NCBI GenBank assembly: GCA_902702965.1 | Contig: CACRXP010000037.1 | Span: forward strand, 649,045 to 713,044 | Direction of reading: 5' to 3' | DNA length: 64,000 nucleotides | Source of the DNA: Spirometra erinaceieuropaei | Taxonomy: Eukaryota > Platyhelminthes > Cestoda > Diphyllobothriidea > Diphyllobothriidae | Part shown: piece after piece, positions 29,401 through 40,469 of the stretch | Layout: every line of letters begins with the position of its first letter | Numbering within the stretch: the stretch's first letter is position 1 | Notes under the pieces: generated by a model | Seen by the model: the letters and a program-made list of their open reading frames with translations, nothing else | The model's database searches: none | What the model was told of the DNA's origin: nothing | Program-made: the position numbers and the translations under genes

Positions 29401-32400
29401 GCAGCACACGCCAACGGCATGGCTTTGTACGCTGGCATCCCAACCTAGACTGAGCTAAAGGCGTTTGGACGATAGGAAGGAAACATGAGGCCAAACGTTC
29501 CTATTAACTTACATCCGGATGATAACGGCAGAAATCTTGAAGCCGTCTGGCTGCGGCAAGGAGCTGAAGGTAGTCGGTGCAGCGAATGTAGTGCACACCG
29601 CGAAGCAGCTTCTCCGGAGTTGGAAGACTTGCCAACGCCTTGGCATACTGCGAGTCCTCGACTGTATCTGCCGATTCCCTTCCTACACGTGCAAAGATGA
29701 CAGAGAGTTGCGATTTTGGGCTTGCAATTGATACTTAGAAAGGGTCTATAATTTGCTAGGTTTCCGCCTAAAACGGGCCACGTGGTAGATGCGCTTGACC
29801 AACACGAGGGCTAGATCGGATTCTGGCAGATGTTATCGGAATGCGCAGGACAACAAGAGCCAACATTCGAGATGTGGTTGCAGGCCCAATTGCCGGCTCA
29901 TGTTGCGTACGTTGGAATCCCTGCCGCCCCCTCCCCATTTTTGCTGTTGGTTAAAATCCTGGTCAGGTGTTTGTTGCGGACGAGGGGGTGTGGAGTGGGA
30001 CGCCTGGGTGCGGGTTCGGCCGTGCCAGCCACCTGTGCGGTAGATGCTGTGCAAGTCCGTCAACAACATAAACTAGGTCACACACAAGTCACCGTGCTTG
30101 CTCTCACCCTGCTGTGGAGAACACGGTAAACACCGTCGGTCACGACGGTCGGGCTGTCATAATTTGCAAGGTGATTATGATCCCTGGCGAATGGAATGAG
30201 TAGAATAGGTCTGTGTGTCGTCATGGCTGCATTTCGGGTCGATTTACTGATAACAGCCACAGGCGTTGTCATGCTCTACTCTGCTATCCTTCAGTTGGCT
30301 GCTTTTGCGGCACAACACATGATTAGCTTTCAAGCCATAAGAAGAAGAGGAAGACCCAATTGTTTAAGAACACGTGCTTGCATTCCTACAGGCGAAGCAT
30401 TCAATATTTGTATTGCTTGGAAGTCGAAAACATCTCGGCCCATCGAAAAATCTCATACATAAGTGGCGCACTCGAATCTCTTCGTCGTTCTTAATGACCG
30501 ACATTTACGCCATCGGGTCAAACTGGCATTCTTACTCCAAAATTAGCCGGCAGATGAGGCGAAAACAGCCTCTTCGAATTTAAGAGAGAGGAGGCTGGGT
30601 CTGAATCCCAGCTACAAATGCACGATTTCGGGACTTTTGCTTTAATGTCCACTTTGGTTTCCTTATATCCCGGTTAACTACTCGTACAACAGGTACTCCT
30701 TACTATTAGAAATCAACAGGAGTACAAACATGAAGGTAGACATCATTTGAGTTCAGACATGTCAACCAGGCTCGCTTGAGGGGGGAGCAGTTTCTTTGGT
30801 TTCGCTTACTCTGGCCGACGGGTCACACGCTTCAAGCTATTATACGCACTTAGTTTCAGCGGAGTTCCTCTTACGCGGTGCTGTCATCTCCTAAGACTAC
30901 CGATCAATCGAAGGTAGGCGGCAAGTAAACAAACTACAATATTTACCTGGTGACGTCAGCAACTTCCTGATTTCGGGCACAATCCGTTTGTTACAATGAG
31001 CAGCGAGGGACTCAGCCATTTGAAACAGGCGTTTTGTCATAAAGCTCCCCTCAGTGTCGATAAAGACGGCTTCACCAGCGAGGCCTGAGCACCATCTGGG
31101 CAACTGGACTGTCAGGCAGGTTTGTAGGCTGGAATAAGCAGGCAAAAGAGAGACCTGAGAAGAAAACACTAAGGAAGGTCAGTAGGCGTTGTTTGGATGG
31201 CCTTACCATGACAAAGATAGCATTTTTGATCTGGTCAGGCTCTTACAACACAATAACTATCTTTGCACCTACCAAAACTGCGTTTTGCCTATTCCCGGTT
31301 GTCCACAGACCTCGGTAATGCGACCACAGGGGAAACCTCCATCCAACAGATCATCAAAGCTGTTGAGGGAAAGAATAAGTCAATCAACTGGATGTCCTTC
31401 GCTGGAATCCAATTCCTAATTTACGAAGAGAAAAGTATAGGCAGTGTATTACAAAGGTCCACGGCAAATAATGGCTGCATTTGTGAAAAGTAATATGTCC
31501 GATGCCTTTTGCCGGAAGAAAGTCATCGTGACTTCACTAATAATTCGGTTTTTCTAGTCGAAAGAAAATGTTTAATGCATATACACCGCAATGACCAATA
31601 ACGACGACGTGGAGGGGTTCGACGAAGGTCTGATGGTCATCTCAGCTTCTGTTATGACAGTGGAAGAATTCGCTGTCCTTGGTGACTTAAACGTCCAAGT
31701 AGACACGCAGCATATCGTTTGGAGAGGAGTACTTGGTTGCAGAATACGGCGTTGTAATGGTAATTGATTCCCTCTGCTGCGGGCCTGCACAAGTTCGAGT
31801 TCGAAAGCTCAGGCAAATAAACCTATCGTCCCAGTGATCGTGCCTTCGCCTTCTTTTAAACAAGTCTTTATAGTCACCGACAGTATGTTTAGGCTTCCCG
31901 TGGATGCACCCTCGTTTTTGTCAGTGGCAATTGCCGGACTACGTGCTTGTCAGGCGACTGATCCTCGTGACATTCCCATAACAAAGACGGAACACAGTAC
32001 CGAACGCCGGATAGGCCACCACCCGCTAATTAAGAAAATGAAGCCACAAACTTAACCACGGGGTAGGCCCCAAGGGAGGGCGGTACCAACAAAGATGAAC
32101 ATGGCGGTGCCGGATACATCTAAAAACAACCGGGGACTCCCCACCAAAATAGACACCAAACTGGACCAGCCTGGAACAATGGGAGATGAAAATGCTGAAC
32201 AAAAAGGCCTGACTGTAAGATGTCATCCATTCTATTGTGTCTAAACTCATTGAAAGCCGTACTTCTAATGCTGTCGTCAACTATGAAAAACGCTGAGGAA
32301 AGTGCAGAAGAACCGGCTGATTCTCAAGGCTGAAGAGGTCGAAAGAAATGCCGATCTCACCGAAACGTCGCAGTAGCTTATTTCCGACAGAACAGCCCTG

Positions 32401-35400
32401 CTGTCGGATAAATCGCAGATAATGGAGCGAAGAGCCGGGCGCTTGGGATACGTCATCAAGAGTCTCTCTACATTCCGTGGGGAAGGTCAGCGATGGACTT
32501 TTCCAAGTGGAAACTAATACTGACCTCCATCACCCGTCCCCCTGCAGAAGATAATTAAAGCACTACAGCTCAGTGGATAAGCCACAGGCGGAGACCCATG
32601 ACCATGACAGCTCTCAACTCACGGAAAACCGTACCTTGCTGCTCCAGTGGATACCATAGCACTGACAAGTCTTGGACGATTTTAGGAAACTGTCCTTGTT
32701 CACTTACACAGGCAAGCACAAAGGAGACTTACAAACCTGAGTAAATCACCGAGGGATGCCTCTTTTGAGCGTCACTGGCAAAGTCGTAGTTCCCATACTA
32801 CCCAATTGTCTGAATTTATGCCTGAAAGGAGGACTTTTCGATAGCCAATGCGGATTTCGGGAAAATCGTGGAATCACTGATGTACTCCTTACGGCCCTAC
32901 AACTTTGAAAAAACGCCACGATCAGTCTGTTTACCAACTTCAAAGATCACAGAAAGGCCCTCGGTACTGTGAACCGGGACGGTTGTGAAAAGCAATGAGG
33001 GGGATAGAGTGCCCAGAATGGTTCATGTTGATAACCAGTCGGCGTCACAGGTGGATCAACATCGGGGGCCTTCGTGATGACAAATGGGCCGAAACAGGGC
33101 TACGCCCCCACTTCGAAACTCTGTAACCTCGTGTTCCCCATAGTGCTGCCCGATGTTTATTGGGAGCATCGAGACAGTCAGGACAATGAGAAACAACTAG
33201 ACATCTCCTTGCACTCGGACTTAATACAGTTATGATCATGTCTGATCTAGCCGGTCTCGATGATGTCGCGGATTGTACCTCTCTACGTGTGATGATCTGC
33301 GGCAACGAATAGGGAGAGCTCGACCCACTCTCTCCTCCAGCGACGGAGACTGGATACAGAAGGTTCGGAAACCACCTACATGTCTTGACGAATTATGTCG
33401 AGCCAGGTTTTGACTTGACCTCATCTCCGACGACTCCAGGGGGGCAACGACACGGACACGACGAACGACGTGCCTAAGTCACCTCAGCAGTTTTTCTTGC
33501 ATGGTCTGATATAACCTCGCGATGTTGTCGCAGCGAGTGCGGGCTGTGTTATTTGAGACGAAGTCGATGTACTTCACTCGAGGGATGGTCCTCGGGCAGC
33601 AGTGGTTAAATACCTCAAGTCTTCGCTCATCTTCCACGTGCATAGTTCAACACTCACAAATGCAGAGGACTGACCGGACGGATGCACGGTACACGTGGAT
33701 TTTCTGAGCGATGAAGATGTTGCGTCGCTTGCTACGAACTTTGGAAACACTGAGAAGCATCGATGCGGGAGGCAATATCATCCTTACTCTGCCCATTCGG
33801 CAGCAACCCCGCTCCGAAGTATTTGGAACTACCTATTTCTTCAAATTGAAAACTATTCTCCTGCTCAGGGAAGCATTCCGAAAACATTCTGGTCTTCCCA
33901 CCGTTTAAAGATAATTCGCCCGTGACACCACAAAATGTAGATCACCAAAACTCAAGGTTGGCAGAGCAATACCGTACGTAGGTAAGAATCCTCGATGGGC
34001 CAGGATACATGACACCATATTTTCGGACGATTGTCCACTGAGAATCACAACAGCGAAGCATGAACTTTACCCCTGGGTGTACTAACTTCTAACTAAATAT
34101 CCAACCATGTAAAATGGTTATCTTGCGCCAACCAGCACCAACTGTTGGACATGTCAAGCCCAAGGCAATAGTCAATGGCAATCTCCTGGTTGGCACTTTC
34201 GCACGACTACTTAAATCGACAACAAAGTTGTCATTCGAGTCTCTAACGCCAGCCAGCCGCAGATCCCAGCGGCAGACCCCAACCAGACCGCAGCCAGCGG
34301 CAGACCCCAACACCTAACCTGGAATAAGTCGCCGTGGCGTTCACTTCAACAAGAAACCCGAGATACACAGGGCCGCTGTCCGGACAACACTACTCTGTTG
34401 CTCGGTGACCTGGACAGTTTACCAAGGCTAAGTGAGAGAGGGAGAAAGAGGGGCCAAGAGTGTGAGAGATGCACAACCGTCGCCTAAGCTGTCTTAGAAA
34501 GATATTAAAAGTGCCAGAAACGCATGCCGAACATTCAGATCCTGGAGTTGACTAGTATAATGAGCACTTATGCCATGGTGAGTCAAATGTCACGTACACT
34601 TATCCTACCCACATCTGCCACCACATAGGTCTGTTGGGTCATTTGCGCATACGTGACAACAATGACTAAAATACCACCAGTCATTCATGCACACAATGTC
34701 TTCACAAATTTAGCCGCCTCATGAGTCAGTTTGATCCCAGGTCAACACACTAGGGTCAACTATCACTCCTACATCAACGCCAAGGAGAAACTTGTTGATG
34801 TCGGCAATGACGAACTATCACTTATGAGCATGTAAATATACAGTACGCGGTGGACGGTGACTATTCGCAACATCCGCCAATAAGCCCATTTTGTCTACTA
34901 GTCGGTCGGTGTATGGGAGTTGGGAAGGAGATTGAGACGCGCACTGAGGTACCCTTCCTCATGACAACTCAGCGCGTTTCTTATTATAGTAAATCTGGAC
35001 AGCTTGAGCCTATCATCAGACACAAAGTCGTCGCCTGAACTCGGCCCTTCATTGGAATGAAGTTTATACAGCAAAGGTTCCTTCTTAGCATTGGCTTTGT
35101 GGCAAAATGAATTGCAAGAAACTCAATGCTAACATAAGGATGAGGGGAGGAACGAATAGTATCATGCCGTTACCTCTTGCACATGGATACAATATGTCCA
35201 GAATCCGTTGAAGACCCACTGATTGCATCACCGATCTTGTGACCTTCGAGTTTTAACAACTCGAGTGCAGTGTGAGGCTGAAAAAGGTCTCTGGTGGTTG
35301 ATCCGACCGACCCGAAAACTACCAGCTTCGAATAGTTTTGAAGAATTTCCAGCACGGAAGTTGCCTTTTGTCTATGAATTCCACAGACTTCACATAAACA

Positions 35401-35647
35401 GAAGAAATGTTTACATGGAAATTTTAAGAAACACCGAATATACGGGAACTGTAATCTTCCAAGCATTAAGCTTAGGTGCTTCCATAATAATTGTCATTAA
35501 AGGAAATAACTTACGTGACGATATTTGATCCACACTAAGTCCGCAAGCCTCGCCAACACTTGTGTACCCAGATCGGATAAAGGCACGTAACACTTGAGTA
35601 GGGAGAGGGAGAGTGACTAGCTCGCGGAAATCAGGATCAGTTAACAT
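23230..35647 (-). CDS. RAD51C: RAD51C recombinase paralog, complete, 7 exons
   Basis: Exons in transcript order are 35647-35515, 35387-35174, 31359-31273, 31128-30947, 29682-29513, 23933-23802 and 23466-23230. All introns are GT/AG, the phases join without a break, and the total is 1155 bases: 384 residues plus TGA, against 376 in human RAD51C. RAD51C is a RecA/RAD51-family ATPase acting in homologous recombination in the BCDX2 and CX3 complexes. The sequence shows an N-terminal helix-hairpin domain, Walker A GQPGIGKT (residues 135-142), VFIDTEGSF, HYIRCTDYLQLLA, Walker B LIVVD (residues 265-269), VTNQITTRF and PALGDSWGH. The match is to RAD51C rather than RAD51 or XRCC3. The C-terminus stops soon after YQVTVR and lacks the GFRD and basic nuclear-localisation tail of the human protein, so a further 3' exon is possible. 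The start ATG follows an in-frame TGA four codons upstream. Confidence 0.95.
23467..23801 (-). other. RAD51C intron 6
   Basis: The donor is GCG|GTAAGT and the acceptor is CTTTTAG. It is a 335-base intron with no recognisable content. Confidence 0.85.
23802..23933 (-). CDS. RAD51C: RAD51C exon 6 (Walker B)
   Basis: The acceptor is TACTTTGCAG| and the donor is GCGGCG|GTAAGT, both phase 0. Its 132 bases equal the length of the corresponding human exon. It encodes VRLIVVDSVALPFRYEFD and RNRLLAALSQVLLSVAGSQ. LIVVD is the Walker B strand with the catalytic aspartate. A 220-codon reverse-strand frame spanning it (24320-23658) is mostly read-through of the introns. Confidence 0.95.
23934..29512 (-). 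other. RAD51C intron 5
   Basis: This is a 5.6 kb intron. It holds one reverse-oriented R repeat (28490-28800). The rest has no supportable gene. An AT-rich stretch near 24850-25060 is unassigned. Confidence 0.75.
28490..28800 (-). repeat. dispersed repeat R, reverse copy
   Basis: Read on the reverse strand it gives GTGCGGGTTCGGCCGTGCCA, the GGAGAGTGCGATGGATGCTG block and a terminal CACACGGTGGACATCGTCGG. This is the same block order as the forward copy at 29775-30165 only 1 kb away, so the two form a widely spaced inverted pair inside RAD51C, in different introns around exon 5. Confidence 0.7.
29513..29682 (-). CDS. RAD51C: RAD51C exon 5
   Basis: The acceptor is ACGTGTAG|GA (phase 1) and the donor is CCGGAT|GTAAGT (phase 0). 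It encodes ADTVEDSQYAKALASLPTPE, then HYIRCTDYLQLLAAARRLQD and FCRYHPD. This aligns with the human HIYYFRCRDYTELLA...DFLSEHSK segment. It is 170 bases against 134 in human, the extra being the less conserved N-terminal part. It sits between two R repeats. Confidence 0.9.
29683..30946 (-). other. RAD51C intron 4
   Basis: The donor is CACCAG|GTAAAT. It contains the R copy at 29775-30165; the remaining part shows nothing recognisable. Confidence 0.8.
29775..30165 (+). repeat. dispersed repeat R, well-preserved copy
   Basis: It shares with the 9.0 kb copy the 5' block GATGCGCTTGACCAACACGA and GGGCTAGATCGGATTCTGGC, the central TGCCAGCCACCTGTGC and the 3' block CGTCGGTCACGACGGTCGGG. It is in RAD51C intron 4, antisense to the gene. 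Confidence 0.7.
30947..31128 (-). CDS. RAD51C: RAD51C exon 4
   Basis: The acceptor is CTTATTCCAG|C (phase 2) and the donor is TCACCAG|GTAAAT (phase 1). It encodes LQTCLTVQLPRWCSGLAGEA, VFIDTEGSFMTKRLFQMAES and NKRIVPEIRKLL. GEAVFIDTEGSF is the strand after Walker A and is almost invariant in RAD51C. The split cysteine codon at its start matches the position of the human intron at c.404/405. Confidence 0.95.
31129..31272 (-). other. RAD51C intron 3
   Basis: This 144-base intron has donor TTTTG|GTAGGT and an acceptor after a TTGCCTGCTTATTCCAG tract. An alternative upstream acceptor, TTCTTCTCAG, lies 18 bases earlier and is in frame. Confidence 0.9.
31273..31359 (-). CDS. RAD51C: RAD51C exon 3 (Walker A)
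   Basis: The acceptor is CCCTCAACAG|C (phase 2) and the donor is TTTTG|GTAGGT (phase 2). It encodes FDDLLDGGFPCGRITEVCG and then QPGIGKTQF. GQPGIGKT is the Walker A P-loop (GxxGxGKT). The exon is only 87 bases and was found from the sequence, being too short to stand out as an open frame. In human this segment belongs to exon 2. Confidence 0.95.
31600..33190 (+). mobile_element. RTE-like LINE, degraded, truncated in the RT domain
   Basis: Fragments in shifting frames read NADLTETSQ and ISDRTALLSDKSQIMERRA, the pre-RT region. Then come LLSVTGKVVVPILPNCLN, SQCGFRENRGITDVLLTAL, KALGTVNRDG and MTNGPKQGY. These match the order of RT motifs in flatworm RTE-like LINEs (SLLxxxGKVxxRILxxRL, QCGFRxxRGTTDM, KAFDTVNREGLW, VTNGVKQGC). 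Many stops and frameshifts show it is dead. It stops before the catalytic FADD motif. Confidence 0.75.
33247..33990 (-). mobile_element. RTE-like LINE C-terminal part, degraded
   Basis: Reverse-strand frames read SFKYFGAGLLPNGQSKDDI, VEDERRLEVFNHCCPRTI, PRVKYIDFVSN, TRCDNIARLYQTMQEKLLR and KTWLDIIRQDM. They end AADHHT-RGTIRDIIETG with a TAG at 33249-33247. This is the C-terminal part of a LINE ORF after the RT. It has at least three in-frame stops and several frameshifts. Its 3' end abuts the forward LINE. Confidence 0.75.
35174..35387 (-). CDS. RAD51C: RAD51C exon 2
   Basis: The acceptor is TTTATGTGAAG|TC (phase 1) and the donor is GCAAGAG|GTAACG (phase 2). It encodes CGIHRQKATSVLEILQNYSK, HTALELLKLEGHKIGDA and HIVSMCK. 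It aligns with human VGISKAEALETLQ, CTALELLEQEH and FIITFCS. A splice after IGDA was considered, but the full exon joins exon 3 in perfect register (IVSMCKSFDDLLDGG against IITFCSALDDILGGG). Confidence 0.92.
35388..35514 (-). other. RAD51C intron 1
   Basis: This 127-base intron has donor CGTCAC|GTAAGT. Confidence 0.9.
35515..35647 (-). CDS. RAD51C: RAD51C exon 1 (start codon)
   Basis: It starts at ATG 35647-35645, with TGA in frame four codons upstream, so this is the first possible start. It encodes MLTDPDFRELVTLPLPTQV, AFIRSGYTSVGEAC and GLSVDQISS, aligning with the human N-terminus (LVSFPLSPAVRVKL, GFQTAEDVLEVKPSELSKE). The donor is TCAC|GTAAGTT (phase 1), as in human c.145/146. Confidence 0.93.
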
Positions 35648-38470
35648 CTGTCGTCATACTAGGTGACGAATACAATGAACACACTAAATTAAAAAGGTTA
35701 CAAAGAAAAGCCACATCGGAGCATAAAATTCAACCTTAAAAATGGACTTTACGCCAGACTTTCGAAGCGACTTTAAAACCAGATAATGTTTTCATCACAA
35801 AGGGGCGTTAATTGTGCGCTAAGGTGTGTTAGACTCGACAGTACCTATTTCGAAAGTTGTTGGCTTGGTTACATTCAAGGAGATTCTGATGAGCGACAAA
35901 GAATGAGCACCTATACCTAGCAGAATTGATCGTTGGTAACACAGAGTTTGTCCCGAAAAGGCATTTTCAATACGTCAGAAATTCGCAAGCTATAAGAGGA
36001 AAAAGTTTGACAAGTGCTGCAATATTGAAACTGTTGGCTAGATCAGTTCGGGTGAAATCCAAATGGCTATTTAATAAACACTGAATAGATTAATCTACCA
36101 AGCTTTATAGAAACTGTAGTTTATGCGGGTCAACTGTGAGACACAGATAACGAACTTAATCGTTATCACGTCACATACTATTTCCAGTACCAACATATTT
36201 GCAAATTTCTAACAGTTCAATACGATTAACGAATGGGCAGCACGTACTCGGAATCGTCCCAGCACTACCTAGTCACAGAATGGGATTCAGTAAATTTTCT
36301 CGGGTGAGTGGTATTGTGGAATACTGGGTTAGATGCATTCTATTTGTAGTCCCTTATAGGCAGCAGTGACTACGGCCTGCGTATGGCCTTGGATAAACGG
36401 CTACGGCATATGCTTTAAATAAACTTCAAAACGACGTCACAAAATAGGACAACGCGCTTAAATAATGATCAGATAGAGTGAGGTCGGCAACGTAACCATG
36501 CGACCGGATTTTGCGATTTCTCAAGCGCATTATTGGTAGTGGTGATTGTCTGATGTCCTTTTTGTTGTTATTTCGGATATCAATCTTGACCAAGCAGTTC
36601 TCAAAATTAATGGTAGAATACGTGAATGATCATGAAGATTCACAGGGCTATGGTACATCCGCGGCCACTAGTCCCACCCGTCGCATTATAAGGGCTCCAT
36701 GCGTAGGACTGCAGTAAAAGGAGACTTTTTGGACGCCGAGCAAAAATCGCTTCGTAATGCTAACTTGGTTTGCGCACCTTTTGTATGCAACCTTCCTCAA
36801 AGATCGGCATCCAACCACACCTGAGGGCATAAGCTTGGCATGGTTTATGGGTACTCGTCGGTCAGAAACGGGAGCCCAATTATTTCATAGCTAAAACCTG
36901 TCAAAGATCGTCCAAACGACTTTTGAACGCGCCTGATAAGCTGCGGCAAAAAAAAACAAACAGATCTTGTTATCTCGGGGTTCCTGTCGCCCAGAAACGA
37001 GCATACGCGACAAAGTGCTCGTCGTCGTTGTAAACAGTAAGGTTTTTCCATGAAGACAGGAAAATGACTAATTGTTACTGCACTACCGACATTGTCTGGT
37101 TGTTTTAGTGTGGACATCATCTTCTGAAAAGCCATGGGAAGAAATTCGCATTAACCCACATTTGTTTACGTCACCATAACTATCGCTAGGCTGTCGTCAC
37201 AGGCTTCGCCAACTTTTTCACAAAGTGGATCCGACTTTGTCAAGTTGATCCCTAACTATCCTATAGCTAACAGATTCTGACGGCCAAGAGAGAGTAACTG
37301 CCAAATAAGAAGCTTGATTTCTAATGCTAACACTAGGCAGTCCAAATTCTATGGCCCAGTTACCAACGAACCGGCGAGCTACATCTTACAAGAGACCAGG
37401 CTGCTCAGAGAGCACTGGATTTTGTTCTTATTCAGACCACTACGACTTGGGGAAGGAATTCGTCAGCGTGTTGACGGAATCGCGTGGAGGCGAGTTGAGG
37501 GCTAAAACCTAGTTAACGCGAGGAATGACAGAGGAGACGTCTATCTGCAGGGGTATGCCGATCGATGTTGTTGGTCTTTTAAAGTTTATGGCTGCTCGGT
37601 CGTGAACAAATAGCATTGTGGTGTACTAAGGTGAAAGGCATTACAAATCCCCGTATGCCAATGATAACACAAGGGGCTTAGTTTTAAAATGAAGCCTCAA
37701 CAAATATAGGGTTAGCAGAGGCTCGACCACTTGTGTGTTCACATTTAGTCTAAAACTCAAATTTTGACCCAACACAAGAGGCGTGGCGCGCACTTCGTCG
37801 ATGGTCCGTGTGACGTGCAAACAACCTCCCGTACTAGTTATCATTGTTTTAAGGCTCTCTACTTATGCCCGCAGAAATTGGTGCGGTCGATGTTGGAGAA
37901 AAAATATTTTACAGAGACTCACAAACAGCTACCGCGACGTAAAATGGGTTGGAAACTTGGTGAGTGACATACCGGCAAGTGGCTGTCAGTAAAAGCGAAG
38001 GCACTCGACTAGACCTCGTAAATGAGAACCTTCAGTTACGAAATCAGCAGCCTGCGGACCATGCCGGATAATGGAGCTGGTGAGCAGGCGACTACTGTCA
38101 CCCTAGTAGCAACCCCATAGTGAAGCGGCAGCGCCCCGCTGTGGAAAAGTCGCGATAGGTATGAGCGATTTATGGCAAGGGTGCTCCTGACTCATACGAG
38201 AAACATTTGGGAGATTCAGTGGTACGATCTAATCTCGTTAGGACCATGAATGCAGAGGCCTAAAATAACATCAGTCATCCAGAATTCTGTGATGTTAACT
38301 GCAGCTGCCTTCCACACGACTCAGATATGCGGGAACTAAATCCTCAATACGGATAGGGTACTGTCCTTATTATGCAGCAGATCTGCATAATATAGCGACC
38401 AAATCAAGTCTTGAAGACTGCTCAGATGAGACCTACAAGAAACAAATAACTTCTAGCCCATAACACTTCG
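35648..38470. other. intergenic, RAD51C upstream
   Basis: It holds the RAD51C promoter side. I see no clear core promoter element and no gene. The open frames are short and unrecognised. Confidence 0.5.
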
Positions 38471-38474
38471 CGAA

Positions 38475-38895
38475 GATCTCTTGCAAGCGTTCCACATTAT
38501 AAAGGGGTTGAATTGTAGCCTGGCCTTCGAGGACAACCACGACCAACCGCCCAAGTCACCCGTTAGAACTGCGCACTCAGCAGGAAAGGCTGACTGTGCG
38601 GAAGTTCTCCTTTTCTGTCCGAGTGTTCAAGCCATGCAATGCCCTACCCGCAGATGTTGTGATGTCACCATGAATACAAATCTCTAGAAAGAACCTTAAC
38701 CTCATATTTTGAAATGATCAAGAGCGATGAGAGGTAGAGCCCATCCCCTGTAACTCGCTCCCATTTTGTCCCATCACTATGGGTTTGTTTAAACTATTTC
38801 AACCCATAAAATTTTGCTGTGCACCACACATTTTTACGTTGCAAATAGGGTACTCAAAGGCTTACGCCTATTTCCCTCAATAAACTGAACTGAAC
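38475..38895 (+). mobile_element. CR1/jockey-like LINE 3' end
   Basis: The frame from 38481 reads AFHIIKGLNCSLAFEDN and then SVQAMQCPTRRCCDV, resembling the KIIHGLDxxxxFEDFF and RVVxPWNxLPxDVV segments that close CR1/jockey-like ORFs. Downstream is an apparent LINE 3' tail ending in AATAAACTGAACTGAACGG. The reverse-complement of the same tail is seen at 41455-41510. Confidence 0.6.
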
Positions 38896-40469
38896 GGAAC
38901 TATCTATTCCAGGCGACCAACTGGCACACCAATAAACGCGCCAGCTGACGGATTATTGCCTTTTCCGCATTACTTTCAGCCTAGTAAAAGTTGACTGACG
39001 TTTTTAACGTAGTGAATGTAAATGTGGGGAGTTTGAGCATGCCATGATTTTTACCTATTGTATAACTAGTTAGGTCTCCTTTGCAGCGAAGTAACAGGAG
39101 CTTATGTCTCAGCCTAACACTTAACCCACAGCAAAATGTTGTTTGGCTGAAATGCGCAGGTAGACTAAAGGTCAGACTATTTACAAGGCAAATCATAGCA
39201 GAAAAATCTGTGCGGACCAAAAGACAAAGAACAGCAACCGTTGCTTTAGCGATTGCATCGTGATTTATGAAAAATATTCATACATCGAATGCTGTCACCC
39301 TACAGACAGTTATGCAAGTTGGGAAGAATAGGAATTAGAGGTAACCTCTTCAAGTAGACAAAAACCCTCTTACGAGTCGGCATCGGATAATCGTCGCTTA
39401 GAAGAAATCGGGTTTCGGCCTGCTCTAGAGTAGGATTTTCCAGGTCCATTTTGCTCCCAATGTACGCGGACAATTTTGGCGGATTGAACTGCAAAACGGG
39501 TATGTTCGCTGGCCAAATAAAAATTCGGGATGTAATCCAGAAACTTACCGATGGAGACAGACAGCAGATTAGACTTAATTAGTTGGACTATGGGTCAAGC
39601 TGTTGCTTGTTGCGGTTAACTTCAGCAGGTATAGCATATCTCGCCCAAGCAACCCAGCCATATCCGTCAGCAAAATAAAGTATTTTTAGGTAGCGCAGCC
39701 TTACAAGATGCAGAGGCAAAATTCGCTTGCTTATTTTTCAGAACACAAGTGCAAAATGTCCGTATGGTTCACTGTTAAGTGAGAACTTGAAGAACTTCGA
39801 CAAATTTTTCTTTTTCGGGATCTTTAGAACATTCAGAAGGCCGCATTAGGAACTCAACAAAGAATCTTGGAGGTCGCAGTCGGTCAAAGATGAATAGTTC
39901 GATTAAGTTCCACTGAAACGGTAAAGACACTAAGCTCCTTTCCCAATGCAACTCGCTCAGCACATCTGAACCTCTTTCCTTTGAGTTATAATGCAAGTAC
40001 ACAGGGATTTCTTGCAAGCATTAAAGCAATTAGATTTCACTCTGGCATTTAGTAAATTTTTGGTTTAGCACTCACGATCAAAGGCGAAGGTCACTAATGA
40101 AGCCGCGCGTTTGTCTCGTAAGACCTAGGAAATGCAAGGTATGCAGACCACTACGAAATAAATAACTTCCTTGAATCAATCAGGGTGATCTACTGTACAA
40201 CAGACAAAGGATCCGCATCGCTTCTCAACTCCGCTGGGACGACACTTCCGATATAGAAATCGCAAGTTGCAAATACTTAGTTGGAGTACTTCAAAAGTGA
40301 CGCATGTCGCCAATTTAGGATCTCCGACGTGGATATCGACCTAATTTACGAGTGAGGCGAAAGATCACGCTGAGCTCCTGCATTTCTTCGCAAAAAGATC
40401 AGATCTGTGAACCAACTGTCTTAGGGTAAAACACCAGCATCCTGCCCGATCCTGGTTGAATTCTTCAAG

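Larger units (their letters stand above)
31360..35173 (-). other. RAD51C intron 2, filled with LINE fragments
   Basis: This is a 3.8 kb intron with donor AAGAG|GTAACG. It holds a forward LINE remnant (about 31600-33190) and a reverse LINE remnant (about 33990-33247), which meet with their interiors and ends abutting. The remainder (34000-35170) is unassigned. Confidence 0.8.
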
